DNA from: Saccharibacter sp. EH611
Lineage (GTDB): Bacteria > Pseudomonadota > Alphaproteobacteria > Acetobacterales > Acetobacteraceae
DNA length: 64,000 nt
Assembly (NCBI RefSeq): GCF_009834765.1
Contig: NZ_WVHP01000001.1
Coordinates: forward strand, 186,001 to 250,000
Reading direction: 5' to 3'
Shown here: positions 1 to 7,652 of the stretch, piece by piece
Numbering within the stretch: position 1 is the first letter of the stretch
Layout of the letters: every line of letters starts with the position of its first letter
The notes under the pieces: model-generated
What the model was told of the DNA's origin: nothing
The model's database searches: none
Seen by the model: the letters and a program-made list of their open reading frames with translations, nothing else
Translations under genes and position numbers: made by a program

Positions 1-667
1 CATATTCAGAGCGTATACCTTGCGTCGTCTCAATCACATGCAAGGCATCTTGAGCTCCTTTTACACCATGAGAGGCTTTATCCTGCACCGTTCGATCAAG
101 TCGGGCATTAGGCCCAGCGTTTCCCCAAGGGGCAAAATTTTCTTCCTCAGAAGCCGCTTGGGCAACATCCAACGGTGCAACAGGTTTTAAGGCCATCTCC
201 GCTGATATTGTATGAGAAGAAAGCTGTGTTTCTAACGCTTGTACCGCTGGCGCATCAGGCAGATGTGAATGAGCTTGTAGCCAAGCCTTTAACTCCTGTG
301 GACGCGCCTGATAGGACACACGCAGATACCCTTCCGCTTGCACATCAGACTTCAGGACAGAATCACTGACAGTGGAAAGCCGTTGAAAGGCCTGCTTATA
401 TTGGTCTTCACGCACAAGACGAAAAGCATCGCGGTACTGCGCCGCAACAGGCTCTGACAATGGGCGTGGCAAAGAGACCTCTTCCCGCTGAGGGAAAGAG
501 AAGACCGTATGATATCGACTTTCATCACTAGAGGAACCTGGCAGCTGGGACGGTGATAATCTCTCCTGCCCCAATGCCGAGGGAAAGATAGCCCCCACCC
601 CCACTGCAACGCCTACCATCAAGGCACGCGCTGTGGAAGCAGACGCTAACGACTGTATCCTTCGCAT
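1..667 (-). CDS. Soluble lytic murein transglycosylase, N-terminal part (cut by window edge)
   Basis: The reading frame is open from an ATG at 667 to the window edge (222 codons seen). Residues 1 to about 31 form a Sec signal peptide ending near a Ser-Ala-Leu-Gly-Gln site. What follows is an alpha-helical region with a stretch of the type ELKAWLQ..HLPDAPAVQAL, which resembles the helical superhelix at the start of Slt-type periplasmic lytic transglycosylases that cleave peptidoglycan to 1,6-anhydro-muropeptides. The catalytic Glu domain would lie outside the window, so the call rests on the N-terminal pattern only. It lies 128 bases downstream of the uracil-DNA glycosylase gene on the same strand, with an AT-rich spacer that could hold its own promoter. 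Confidence 0.6.
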   Translation of the reverse strand, partial: MRRIQSLASASTARALMVGVAVGVGAIFPSALGQERLSPSQLPGSSSDESRYHTVFSFPQREEVSLPRPLSEPVAAQYRDAFRLVREDQYKQAFQRLSTVSDSVLKSDVQAEGYLRVSYQARPQELKAWLQAHSHLPDAPAVQALETQLSSHTISAEMALKPVAPLDVAQAASEEENFAPWGNAGPNARLDRTVQDKASHGVKGAQDALHVIETTQGIRSEY

Positions 668-795
668 AATGGGCGGATGGGTAGCTCTCTTCGCTACTCA
701 GGGTCAAGCTTTTTCAAGCTATCCTCTATATAACTCACTATAAAATAAAGAAATAATATCTCTTTTTTAGCAACGAAATTTTTCAAAGGCATTCC

Positions 796-1599
796 TTATT
801 TATGCTCTTTCCCCTCTCCTGCGCACCCAAGGGAGTCTGTTAGAACCAACAAATCACGCCAAAAATGCCGTCTTAATAGCGGAGCACCCGTCAATTGAAG
901 CGGATGCAACATCGGGAAAACAGGGATCGGTTGAGCCATACCAGGAAGCGTTGCTTCTGCCCATCGTCCACGCACCTGACTCAAGCGATCGTTTGTCTTC
1001 AGCAAAAGACGCATGGGCGTCGCGCCCATGGTCACGATATGTGAAGGCTGCCCAAGCGTGATGCTTCGCTGCAAAAGCGGCAAGCATGCTTTCAGCTCTC
1101 TGTCCGGAACACGCTGTCCACCGGGCGGCCGCCACGGAATCGTCGGCACAAAAGACAGCTGATCGCGGTTAAGACCGACAGATGCGAGCACAGCATCTAA
1201 AAGTTCTCCTGCTTTACCCGCAAAAAGACGCCCTGACCGATCTTCATCCGCATCAGGGACTTCCCCCACCACCATGAACGCCGCGTTCGGCGCATAACGT
1301 GGTACCAAGCGATTCATCGCCGTTCGTGAGAGTGTAACCCCCTCTATATGCTCACTCAGCCGCAGAAGCTCTGGCAGATCTCGCGCAGATAAAAGCGCTT
1401 CATGCTGCGAAAAAGCCGTTTCGTGACGCACAGACGACGAAGAAACAGCGCGCGGTGGAGTCTGCACTAGTTTCTGAGGCTCAGGCGCAAGAGGCTGCCA
1501 TACCTCATCTTCCACAACAGCATCGACACCCCAATCATACTGGAGTTGCAAGGCTGCCAATAGCTCGTCAGAAGATACCGTTGATAAGGACGCCATCAT
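796..1599 (-). CDS. Uracil-DNA glycosylase, family 4-like, lacking most Fe-S cysteines
   Basis: A 267-residue protein of the uracil-DNA glycosylase superfamily that would remove uracil from DNA and start base excision repair. The family-4 motif 1 region reads GEVPDADED near residues 112-120 followed by RSGRLFAGKAGELLD, and WRPPG sits at 156-160. The late motif is an HP pair at 232-233 followed by LQLTGAPLLRR. Family-4 enzymes normally hold a 4Fe-4S cluster with four Cys; only two Cys exist here, C172 (in the conserved KACLPLL helix) and C259 near the C-terminus. The N-terminal cluster Cys position is a Val (EGVTLSRTA). About 85 N-terminal residues precede the core, as in many alphaproteobacterial members. 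It is divergent from ispE with a spacer of about 190 bases. Confidence 0.8.
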   Translation of the reverse strand: MMASLSTVSSDELLAALQLQYDWGVDAVVEDEVWQPLAPEPQKLVQTPPRAVSSSSVRHETAFSQHEALLSARDLPELLRLSEHIEGVTLSRTAMNRLVPRYAPNAAFMVVGEVPDADEDRSGRLFAGKAGELLDAVLASVGLNRDQLSFVPTIPWRPPGGQRVPDRELKACLPLLQRSITLGQPSHIVTMGATPMRLLLKTNDRLSQVRGRWAEATLPGMAQPIPVFPMLHPLQLTGAPLLRRHFWRDLLVLTDSLGCAGEGKEHK

Positions 1600-1790
1600 A
1601 CAGCTTTCATAACCATTACTGCATCCATTGATGAAACCTTTCTTACGCCCCTACCCTAAAATGCCACAAGGGATTACATAATGCCCTGAAGGATCTAATC
1701 CCCGCTTCTCTTCCATCATGCCTTTTTCTTAAAAAGCATGAAAGAGAGCGCCACACAGCTTCTTTCTCGTCTCAGTGTAAAGGCTCTCTT

Positions 1791-2699
1791 ATGGTGCTGC
1801 TCAACGACACAGCTCACGCCAAGATTAACCTCTTCCTCCATATCACAGGACGGCGCGATGATGGGTATCATCTTGTTGATAGCCTGACGATCTTTGCCGG
1901 AGCTGCAGACCAATTAAGCCTTGATAACGCCCCTAGCACTACAGAGGGAACGCTCGCCACCCTCACCATTGATGGGCCCTTTGCCTCTCGTCTCACAAAC
2001 GAGGACGATAACCTCATCACACGCGCTGCACAGCTCCTTTATAATGCAGCACGCCAACATGGCCATGATAGGGCCAGTATGTTGCCGATTGAATTTCATC
2101 TCCATAAAGCGCTTCCCGTTGCCTCCGGCATTGGAGGAGGCTCTGCTGATGCCGCCTGCGCTTTACGGCTTCTCTCCCGCTATTGGCAGATTCCCCACGA
2201 TTATGTCGTTGAACTAGCCCCTCAGCTTGGAGCTGACGTTCCCGTCTGCCTCACGCAGAAAGCCACACGTATGGAAGGGATTGGCGATGTACTCACTCCT
2301 GTGCCGCCTCTACCTTCTATGGGGATGCTTTTGGTCAATCCCGGTGTAGCCGTCTCTACCCCCAGCATTTTTAAACGGCTTGCCACAACGGGAGGAATCC
2401 CTGAACGTGCTCCGCTCTCTTTCCCCAAAGACGGATGGCATAGTATTCACGACCTTGTGGCGTTCCTCAACACAACGAGCAATGACCTACAGCCACATGC
2501 CATTGTTCAAGAGCCTATTATTCAAACCGTGCTAGACACGCTAGCAGATTTACCAGATGCCCGTTTTGTCCGCATGAGTGGCTCTGGTGCAACCTGCTTT
2601 GCGTTGTTTGATACAGAAGAGGCTGCACAAAACGCCCACCACTCCTTATCCACAAAGCCAGAAACCCAAAAATGGTGGTCTTGGGCAGGGCAAGCTTAA
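1791..2699 (+). CDS. ispE: 4-diphosphocytidyl-2-C-methyl-D-erythritol kinase
   Basis: A 302-residue GHMP kinase that phosphorylates CDP-ME at the 2-hydroxyl in the MEP isoprenoid pathway. The substrate-binding Lys (K11, in AHAKINLFLHI), the glycine-rich ATP loop PVASGIGGGSADAA at 109-122 and the catalytic Asp (D149 in LGADVPVC) are all in place. The C-terminal GHMP motif is VRMSGSGATCFALF. The length is normal. The ATG at 1791 has AAAGG about 8 bases upstream. In many proteobacteria ispE sits beside ribosome or tRNA genes; here it stands alone, divergent from the uracil glycosylase gene and ended by a strong hairpin. Confidence 0.95.
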   Translation: MVLLNDTAHAKINLFLHITGRRDDGYHLVDSLTIFAGAADQLSLDNAPSTTEGTLATLTIDGPFASRLTNEDDNLITRAAQLLYNAARQHGHDRASMLPIEFHLHKALPVASGIGGGSADAACALRLLSRYWQIPHDYVVELAPQLGADVPVCLTQKATRMEGIGDVLTPVPPLPSMGMLLVNPGVAVSTPSIFKRLATTGGIPERAPLSFPKDGWHSIHDLVAFLNTTSNDLQPHAIVQEPIIQTVLDTLADLPDARFVRMSGSGATCFALFDTEEAAQNAHHSLSTKPETQKWWSWAGQA

Positions 2700-2727
2700 A
2701 GGATCTACAGCGTAGGCCCTCTCCTAC

Positions 2728-2760
2728 AAAAAAGCCCCGGCCATGTGACCGGGGCTTTTT
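2728..2760. terminator. Bidirectional rho-independent terminator
   Basis: Arms GCCCCGG (2734-2740) and CCGGGGC (2749-2755) enclose an 8-base loop and are flanked by A-runs on the left and T-runs on the right. It can therefore terminate ispE (+) and the convergent small secreted protein gene (-). Confidence 0.9.
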
Positions 2761-2782
2761 CTATCGAGAGCACGGCTCCAAC

Positions 2783-3250
2783 TTACTGAGCAGCAGAACC
2801 CTTCAGACGACTATTGCACTGTGAGTAATACCCCCCACCGCGCTGAATCCATTTCAGATTGCCATTCCCACCATTCGCCTTGTTCGCGTTATACTGTTTC
2901 AGGCAGGTTTTTTGGCGGGCCTTCCCTGCGGACAAGGAAGCAAACTCCGATGATACCCCATTAGGGAAAACAACATTGCCACTCGCAACCGGTGCTGCTG
3001 GTGCTGATGTTGTTTTTGCGTCCTTTTTAGGCGCTTCTTCAGGAGCTTTCGCTTCTGCATTATTCGAACAATGAGCCGCCTTAAACGCCGCATAGTTCTG
3101 CCCATTAAGCGTGCCGCTCTTCTTCGCGCTCTGGAATTCCTTGTGGCACGCAAAGAAAGACATTTTACCGCCAGCAGGCGCCGCCACAGCAGTGCTGCTG
3201 CCTACGACAGAAGCCGCAATCAAAGAAAAGAAAAAAGCTGATGATTTCAC
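2783..3250 (-). CDS. Small secreted protein with two Cys-framed repeats
   Basis: Function unknown. The frame is open further upstream, but the best start is the GTG at 3250: it has AGGA about 9 bases upstream and gives a clean signal peptide (Lys-Ser-Ser then a hydrophobic run to AVAAP). The mature protein has two similar cysteine-bounded segments, C-x25-C beginning CHKEFQSAKKSG and C-x28-C beginning CLKQYNANKANG, separated by an Ala/Pro/Lys linker. Both have an aromatic four residues after the first Cys, then a Lys-rich helix and a Gly-Asn turn, so they look like an internal duplication with one disulfide each. Similar proteins occur as hypotheticals in acetic acid bacteria. It is convergent with ispE and downstream of the amtB operon. 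Confidence 0.75.
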   Translation of the reverse strand: MKSSAFFFSLIAASVVGSSTAVAAPAGGKMSFFACHKEFQSAKKSGTLNGQNYAAFKAAHCSNNAEAKAPEEAPKKDAKTTSAPAAPVASGNVVFPNGVSSEFASLSAGKARQKTCLKQYNANKANGGNGNLKWIQRGGGYYSQCNSRLKGSAAQ

Positions 3251-3349
3251 TGTGTGTTGTCCTTTTTTAGTCTGTTGCCAGCAGGAACATGAAAAACGCG
3301 ATAAGAGCAAACACGATCCTCGGGCCCTTATCACGTTACCTCTTACGGA

Positions 3350-4621
3350 TTAGTTAAGCTTTTCGCCATGCTGTGTCATGTCGAGCCCTTCTTGCTCATC
3401 ATCATCAGAGACCCGGATACCTACAAGCTTATTAACGACCACTATAATCACAGCCGTGACCACGACCGACCATAAGATCGTCACAGCCACCGCTTCTCCT
3501 TGATGAAGAAGCTGCGTCCAACTGCCCGACACCCCAGCAGGATTATCCGCCGTTGCAGAAAACGGGCCATAGGCGAAGATACCTGTTAGAAGAGCCCCGA
3601 CAATCCCACCAACACCATGAACACCAAACGCATCCAAGCTGTCGTCATAACCAAGACGGTTTTTAAGCACCGTCGCGCTATAAAAACAAACGCTTCCCGC
3701 GATGAGACCAATCGCCAACGCCCCACTTGGCAGCACAAACCCAGCGGCTGGGGTCACAGCCACCAACCCCGCAACAGCACCTGAGATAATGCCCAGCGCT
3801 GTGGGTTTGCCCATCCGCCACCACTCGACAAGCATCCATGCCATACCACCAGCAGCCGCAGCCACCTGTGTTGTTAACATCGCCATACCAGCCCGTCCGT
3901 TCGCACCAAGGGCCGATCCAGCATTGAAGCCAAACCAACCAACCCATAACAAGGACGCTCCAATAATCGCATAAGACAGATTATGAGGGGACATATCGTC
4001 ACGTTTTAAGCCTCGGCGTGGGCCAATCATCAACGCACAGACCAATCCGGCAATACCCGAATTGATATGAACCACTGTGCCACCTGCGAAATCAACCGCT
4101 CCTAAACCTGCGACCCACCCTAATGGGCTCCACACCCAGTGAGCAACGGGGGCATAGACAAAAATAGACCACAACACCGTGAAAAGACAGAGAGCAGAAA
4201 ATTTAATACGCTCTGCAAACGCACCTGTAATCAAAGCCGGCGTAATAATAGCAAAGCTCATCTGGTAGAGCAGATAAACGCTCTCAGGAATGGTCATCGG
4301 CGTTGGCACGGCCGACCCGGCCCCAAGCGTAAAGGCGCTATCACTTCCTTGATGAAAATGACTGGCAATACCGCGCAGAAAAACACGCGAGAAATCACCA
4401 ATCCAAGCATTTCCCGTTGAAAAACAAAGGCTATACCCGACAATCACCCACACAAGCGAGACAAGACAACAAATCCCAAACGATTGCACCAATGTGGACA
4501 AAACGTTCTTACGACGCACCATCCCACCATAAAAAAGCGCAAGACCCGGGATCGTCATCAACATGACCAATGCGGTGCTGATAAGCATCCAAGCCGTATC
4601 ACCCGTATCAATCGGTCGCAT
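3350..4621 (-). CDS. amtB: Ammonium transporter
   Basis: A 423-residue Amt/Mep/Rh channel in the inner membrane that imports ammonium. The two pore histidines are present, H185 in FAGGTVVHINSG and H335 in DAFGVHGVGG, as is the Amt signature around residues 178-200. The ATG overlaps the stop codon of glnB by one base (TAATG), so the two genes are translationally coupled. PII protein from the upstream gene is expected to plug the channel under nitrogen excess. There is no cleavable signal peptide, which is common outside enterics. The cytoplasmic tail ends with a short acidic DDDEQEG segment. Confidence 0.95.
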   Translation of the reverse strand: MRPIDTGDTAWMLISTALVMLMTIPGLALFYGGMVRRKNVLSTLVQSFGICCLVSLVWVIVGYSLCFSTGNAWIGDFSRVFLRGIASHFHQGSDSAFTLGAGSAVPTPMTIPESVYLLYQMSFAIITPALITGAFAERIKFSALCLFTVLWSIFVYAPVAHWVWSPLGWVAGLGAVDFAGGTVVHINSGIAGLVCALMIGPRRGLKRDDMSPHNLSYAIIGASLLWVGWFGFNAGSALGANGRAGMAMLTTQVAAAAGGMAWMLVEWWRMGKPTALGIISGAVAGLVAVTPAAGFVLPSGALAIGLIAGSVCFYSATVLKNRLGYDDSLDAFGVHGVGGIVGALLTGIFAYGPFSATADNPAGVSGSWTQLLHQGEAVAVTILWSVVVTAVIIVVVNKLVGIRVSDDDEQEGLDMTQHGEKLN

Positions 4622-4959
4622 TATAAAGCTCCCCTTCCAGTTTCACCCGTGCGGATACGCGTGATCTGCTCAAGCGGTGTGACAAAAATCTTTCCATCGC
4701 CAATCCGGCCTGTGCGCGCGGCTTGAGTGATCGTCTCGACAACCTCGCCTACACGCTCTTCTGGAACGGCGGCTTCCACCTTAATCTTTGCAACAAAGCG
4801 GACACGATACTCCGCCCCACGGTAAATTTCCGTCTGCCCTCTTTGACGGCCAAACCCCTGAACTTCCGTCACTGTCAGCCCTTGTACGCCAAGCTCCCCT
4901 AAAGCTTCACGCACGTCATCAAGCTTAAAGGGCTTGATGATCGCTGTTACGAGTTTCAA
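4621..4959 (-). CDS. glnB: Nitrogen regulatory protein PII
   Basis: Starting at the TTG at 4959 gives exactly 112 residues, the standard PII length, with GGGGAG about 8 bases upstream; the longer frame would add 10 non-homologous residues. The protein begins (M)[19 protein letters not shown], and the T-loop has the uridylylation tyrosine at Y51 (RGAEYRVRF). The C-terminal signature [16 protein letters not shown] is intact. PII binds ATP/ADP and 2-oxoglutarate and here should control AmtB, its coupled downstream gene. By linkage to amtB it may be called glnK; sequence alone does not separate the two names. Confidence 0.95.
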   Translation of the reverse strand: MKLVTAIIKPFKLDDVREALGELGVQGLTVTEVQGFGRQRGQTEIYRGAEYRVRFVAKIKVEAAVPEERVGEVVETITQAARTGRIGDGKIFVTPLEQITRIRTGETGRGAL

Positions 4960-5013
4960 TGCTCCCGCTCCCCTCTTGTCTGATCCCACCTAAAGTAAGC
5001 TTTCGCCCACATA

Positions 5014-5029
5014 CTGAAATATCGTGCCA
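5014..5029 (-). promoter_or_regulatory. Possible sigma-54 promoter of glnB-amtB
   Basis: Read on the minus strand this is TGGCACGATATTTCAG. The -24 part (TGGCACG) matches the sigma-54 consensus exactly, but the -12 GC is not present (TTCAG in place of TTGCA). It sits about 55 bases before the TTG start of glnB, a classic NtrC/RpoN target, hence the note. Confidence 0.3.
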
Positions 5030-5108
5030 CCTTCAGAACGATCGAAGCAAGTCTTTCTTTTATACCCAACACAGGTTAGAGAAACGGGGTTGGAAGGGGT
5101 TTCTCATC

Positions 5109-6329
5109 ATGACGTATTCGTACGATCTCTGCATCAATGGCGGCGGCCCGATTGGCACGACACTTGCCTGTCTTTTGGCGCGAAAAGGCCTGCGCGTTCT
5201 CCTACTCGAACAGCACGCATTTGTGACAGAACCAAACCCCGCTTTAGACGGGCGCGCCTATGCTCTTGCTGAAGGCATTCGCCCTCTTTTGGAAGAGGCA
5301 GGAATCTGGGCAGCTCTTCCTCGCCCAGCACAACCAATTGAAACGATCCATATTCTTGATGGGCAAGGTCGCTACCCTGGGCGTTCTTCCCTTGGCATTC
5401 AGGATGGACTCGACTTCACCACAGAAGATGCCCCTCAAGGTCGCCCCTTAGGTTGGATGGTTGAAGCCTCCGACCTTTTGGCTGCCCTTGGGCGGACGCT
5501 GCCCCAACATGCTTCTCTTGATGTGCGCGCTCCAGCAACCGGTACATTTTCTTTCTCAGAAGATGCAGCGACCATCACACTAAAAGATGGCGAAACCGTT
5601 TCTGTCCCCCTTGTGATTGCCGCAGATGGGCGCAGCTCTGCACTCCGCCAACAAGCGAATATTGGGCTTACACGTATCCCATACCATAAAGACGCCCTCG
5701 TCGCTGTGCTCGCGCATGAGGCTCCCCACCAAGGCAGTGCACTGGAAAATTTTTTGCCAGAAGGCCCGTTCGCACGCCTTCCTCTTCCACCCAGTGCCGA
5801 GCACCCGCATCGCTCCGCCATTGTCTGGACAGATACACCACAACGCATCGACCATCTTCGTCGTCTGCCCGACAACGCTTTTGCAAGCCTCGTAGCAGAT
5901 CGCCTCGGGCAAGAAGAGCTCGGCGCGATCACACCCATCGGTAAGCGCTGGGTGTACCCTCTAGCCTCTCAATATGCTCATCGCTACACGGCGCAGCGTC
6001 TGATGCTGATTGGAGATGCGGCCCATGGCCTCCATCCCGTCGCTGGTCAGGGGATGAACCTTGGCTTCCGTGATGTAAGCACGGTCACTGACCTCCTGTA
6101 TGACGCCTTTAACCGCAAAGAAGACATCGGCTCTCCCTCTTTCCTCTCACGCTATCAACGCCAAACACGACCGGGCAATTTTGCTATGCTCGTCGGCTGC
6201 GATATAATGGAACGCCTCTTCAGCAACCAAAATCCACTTCTAACCCGCCCTCGCCGTTTCGCTCTCAATGCCTTGAAGCATATGCCACAGCTACGCCAAC
6301 GCTTTATTGAAAAAGCAATGGGCCTCTAA
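5109..6329 (+). CDS. UbiH/UbiF/VisC-family FAD-dependent hydroxylase
   Basis: A 406-residue class A flavin monooxygenase that likely hydroxylates a ubiquinone ring precursor. The start is the ATG at 5109 (MTYSYDLCINGG), preceded by GGAAGGGG about 8 bases upstream; the frame is open further but the extension is not homologous. The Rossmann motif GGGPIGTTLACLLARKG is at the N-terminus, and the family signature GDAAHGLHPVAGQGMNLGFRD lies near residue 305. It precedes cysE by 11 bases and is likely cotranscribed. A second 406-residue paralogue lies at 58948-60168. Which of the C1, C5 or C6 positions it hydroxylates cannot be read from sequence. Confidence 0.88.
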   Translation: MTYSYDLCINGGGPIGTTLACLLARKGLRVLLLEQHAFVTEPNPALDGRAYALAEGIRPLLEEAGIWAALPRPAQPIETIHILDGQGRYPGRSSLGIQDGLDFTTEDAPQGRPLGWMVEASDLLAALGRTLPQHASLDVRAPATGTFSFSEDAATITLKDGETVSVPLVIAADGRSSALRQQANIGLTRIPYHKDALVAVLAHEAPHQGSALENFLPEGPFARLPLPPSAEHPHRSAIVWTDTPQRIDHLRRLPDNAFASLVADRLGQEELGAITPIGKRWVYPLASQYAHRYTAQRLMLIGDAAHGLHPVAGQGMNLGFRDVSTVTDLLYDAFNRKEDIGSPSFLSRYQRQTRPGNFAMLVGCDIMERLFSNQNPLLTRPRRFALNALKHMPQLRQRFIEKAMGL

Positions 6330-6340
6330 AGACATCGTCT

Positions 6341-7120
6341 ATGCGTGATCATCATTCCTTGTCACTAAGCTCTACCTATGATCCAGACCTTAATGCGCTT
6401 TGGGCACGGATGCAGTCTGAGGCTTGCGGGTGCTCTGATACACTCATTCGCGATCTTTTTGCTGTTAATATCTGCGATCATGCCGATTTCGCGTCTGCCT
6501 TAGCCTCGCTACTCGGCACCAAACTGACCGATCGTGCGATGACAGAACCGACCCTGACGCGCCTCGTTGCCGAGAGTCTTGCTGATGAGCCGGCCATCAT
6601 CTTTTCTGCCGCTGCCGATATTCTCGCCACCTTTGAGCGAGACCCTGCCTGCCCAGACCTAACCACACCTTTCCTGTTCTTTAAAGGATGGCAAGCTCTC
6701 CAAGCGCATCGCATTGCCCACCATCTCTGGCACCAAGGCCGGCGCCCTTTGGCCTATCACTTACAGAGTCGAGTGAATGAACGCTTCGGTATTGATATTC
6801 ACCCCGGGGCACAGCTTGGCCGCCGGATGAGCATTGACCATGGCACAGGCATTGTGATTGGCGAGACCACCATTGTGGAAGACAATGTCTCCCTCTTCCA
6901 AAATGTCACTCTTGGCGGCACAGGGAAGAAAAAAGGAGACCGTCATCCAATTATTCGTCAAGGCGCTATGATTGGTGCGGGCGCGAAAGTGCTCGGCCGT
7001 TTGGAAATCGGCGCTCATGCCCGGATCGGTGCAGCGTCCGTTGTTTTAGAGGATATTCCTCCACACGCTACGGCCGTCGGAAATCCCGCACGCATTATTA
7101 AACTCACCCCACCCGAGTGA
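6341..7120 (+). CDS. cysE: Serine O-acetyltransferase
   Basis: A 259-residue protein that acetylates L-serine with acetyl-CoA, the committed step of cysteine synthesis. It has the N-terminal helical SATase domain (residues about 15-130) and a C-terminal left-handed beta-helix of hexapeptide repeats including DIHPGAQLG, GHD-like IDHGTGIVIGET and GGTGKKKGDRHP. The catalytic His of the IDHGTG motif is present. The start has little leader sequence, 11 bases after the UbiH-family gene, which indicates one transcript. Downstream is a gene-free region of more than 500 bases. Confidence 0.93.
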   Translation: MRDHHSLSLSSTYDPDLNALWARMQSEACGCSDTLIRDLFAVNICDHADFASALASLLGTKLTDRAMTEPTLTRLVAESLADEPAIIFSAAADILATFERDPACPDLTTPFLFFKGWQALQAHRIAHHLWHQGRRPLAYHLQSRVNERFGIDIHPGAQLGRRMSIDHGTGIVIGETTIVEDNVSLFQNVTLGGTGKKKGDRHPIIRQGAMIGAGAKVLGRLEIGAHARIGAASVVLEDIPPHATAVGNPARIIKLTPPE

Positions 7121-7652
7121 TGGTGTAAGGCAAGTTATCCCCAAAAAAGAGGATAAATCAGGGGATCACTCCGTGTAGAACTTTGGGGACAAAAAACACG
7201 CTCACCATCTTGATGGTTCCCCGTGCTGTTATCCCCATAAATGGGGGATAAGATCGCGTGCTTTTGCGGGATTTCCTGTGGAAAATGTGTGAGTAATTTC
7301 AGCACCGCAAATAACCTTTGATATTCGCAGATAGAGGCCCATCACCAACTCTTATTCTTATCGGACAGGCCAGCTATGCACAGGGGCTGCATCATTGGAT
7401 ATGCCTGTCATATCTTAGTGGAAGACTGCACATCATAACTGACTGCAATTCTTCCCACTCCCTTCCCAACAAACATACCCACCACAGCCACGATCCCTAA
7501 GCATAAAAACTTATCCCCAATTTCGGGGATAGATCCGGGCATCACTCTGTGCGCATATGCGGGAAAAATGTGGATAGAGTCCTAAAACAGTTGAGGGACT
7601 GCCCATTTTTCAATGAACAATCCCTCAAAAAATCAAGCAAAAAGCCTAACCT
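7121..7652. other. Gene-free region with paired TTATCC-type boxes
   Basis: No convincing gene was found. Three inverted pairs of TTATCC-type boxes stand at 7135-7156, 7229-7251 and 7511-7532, each with two boxes facing each other across an AT-rich centre. The second pair has perfect 8-base arms (TTATCCCC/GGGGATAA). The second and third pairs are each followed by GATC and then a TGTGGA element (7278, 7569). TTATCCCCA and CTATCCACA differ from the DnaA box TTATCCACA by one base. The region could be an origin-like DnaA-binding region or an operator cluster. A 60-codon frame at 7318-7500 has no family resemblance and is not called. Confidence 0.6.
7591..7628 (-). terminator. Possible terminator of galM
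   Basis: Inverted repeat TTGAGGGA (7591-7598) and TCCCTCAA (7621-7628) lies 25 bases past the galM stop. The 22-base loop is long and the T-run on the minus side is broken, so termination is only possible. Confidence 0.35.

Noticed and set aside
4959-5108. 50-residue N-terminal extension of the UbiH-family protein
   Set aside because: The Rossmann motif should lie at the very start, and the ATG at 5109 has a good ribosome site.
7318-7500. 60-codon frame in the TTATCC-box region
   Set aside because: No ribosome site, no family likeness and a low-complexity His/Ser tail; it looks like chance.
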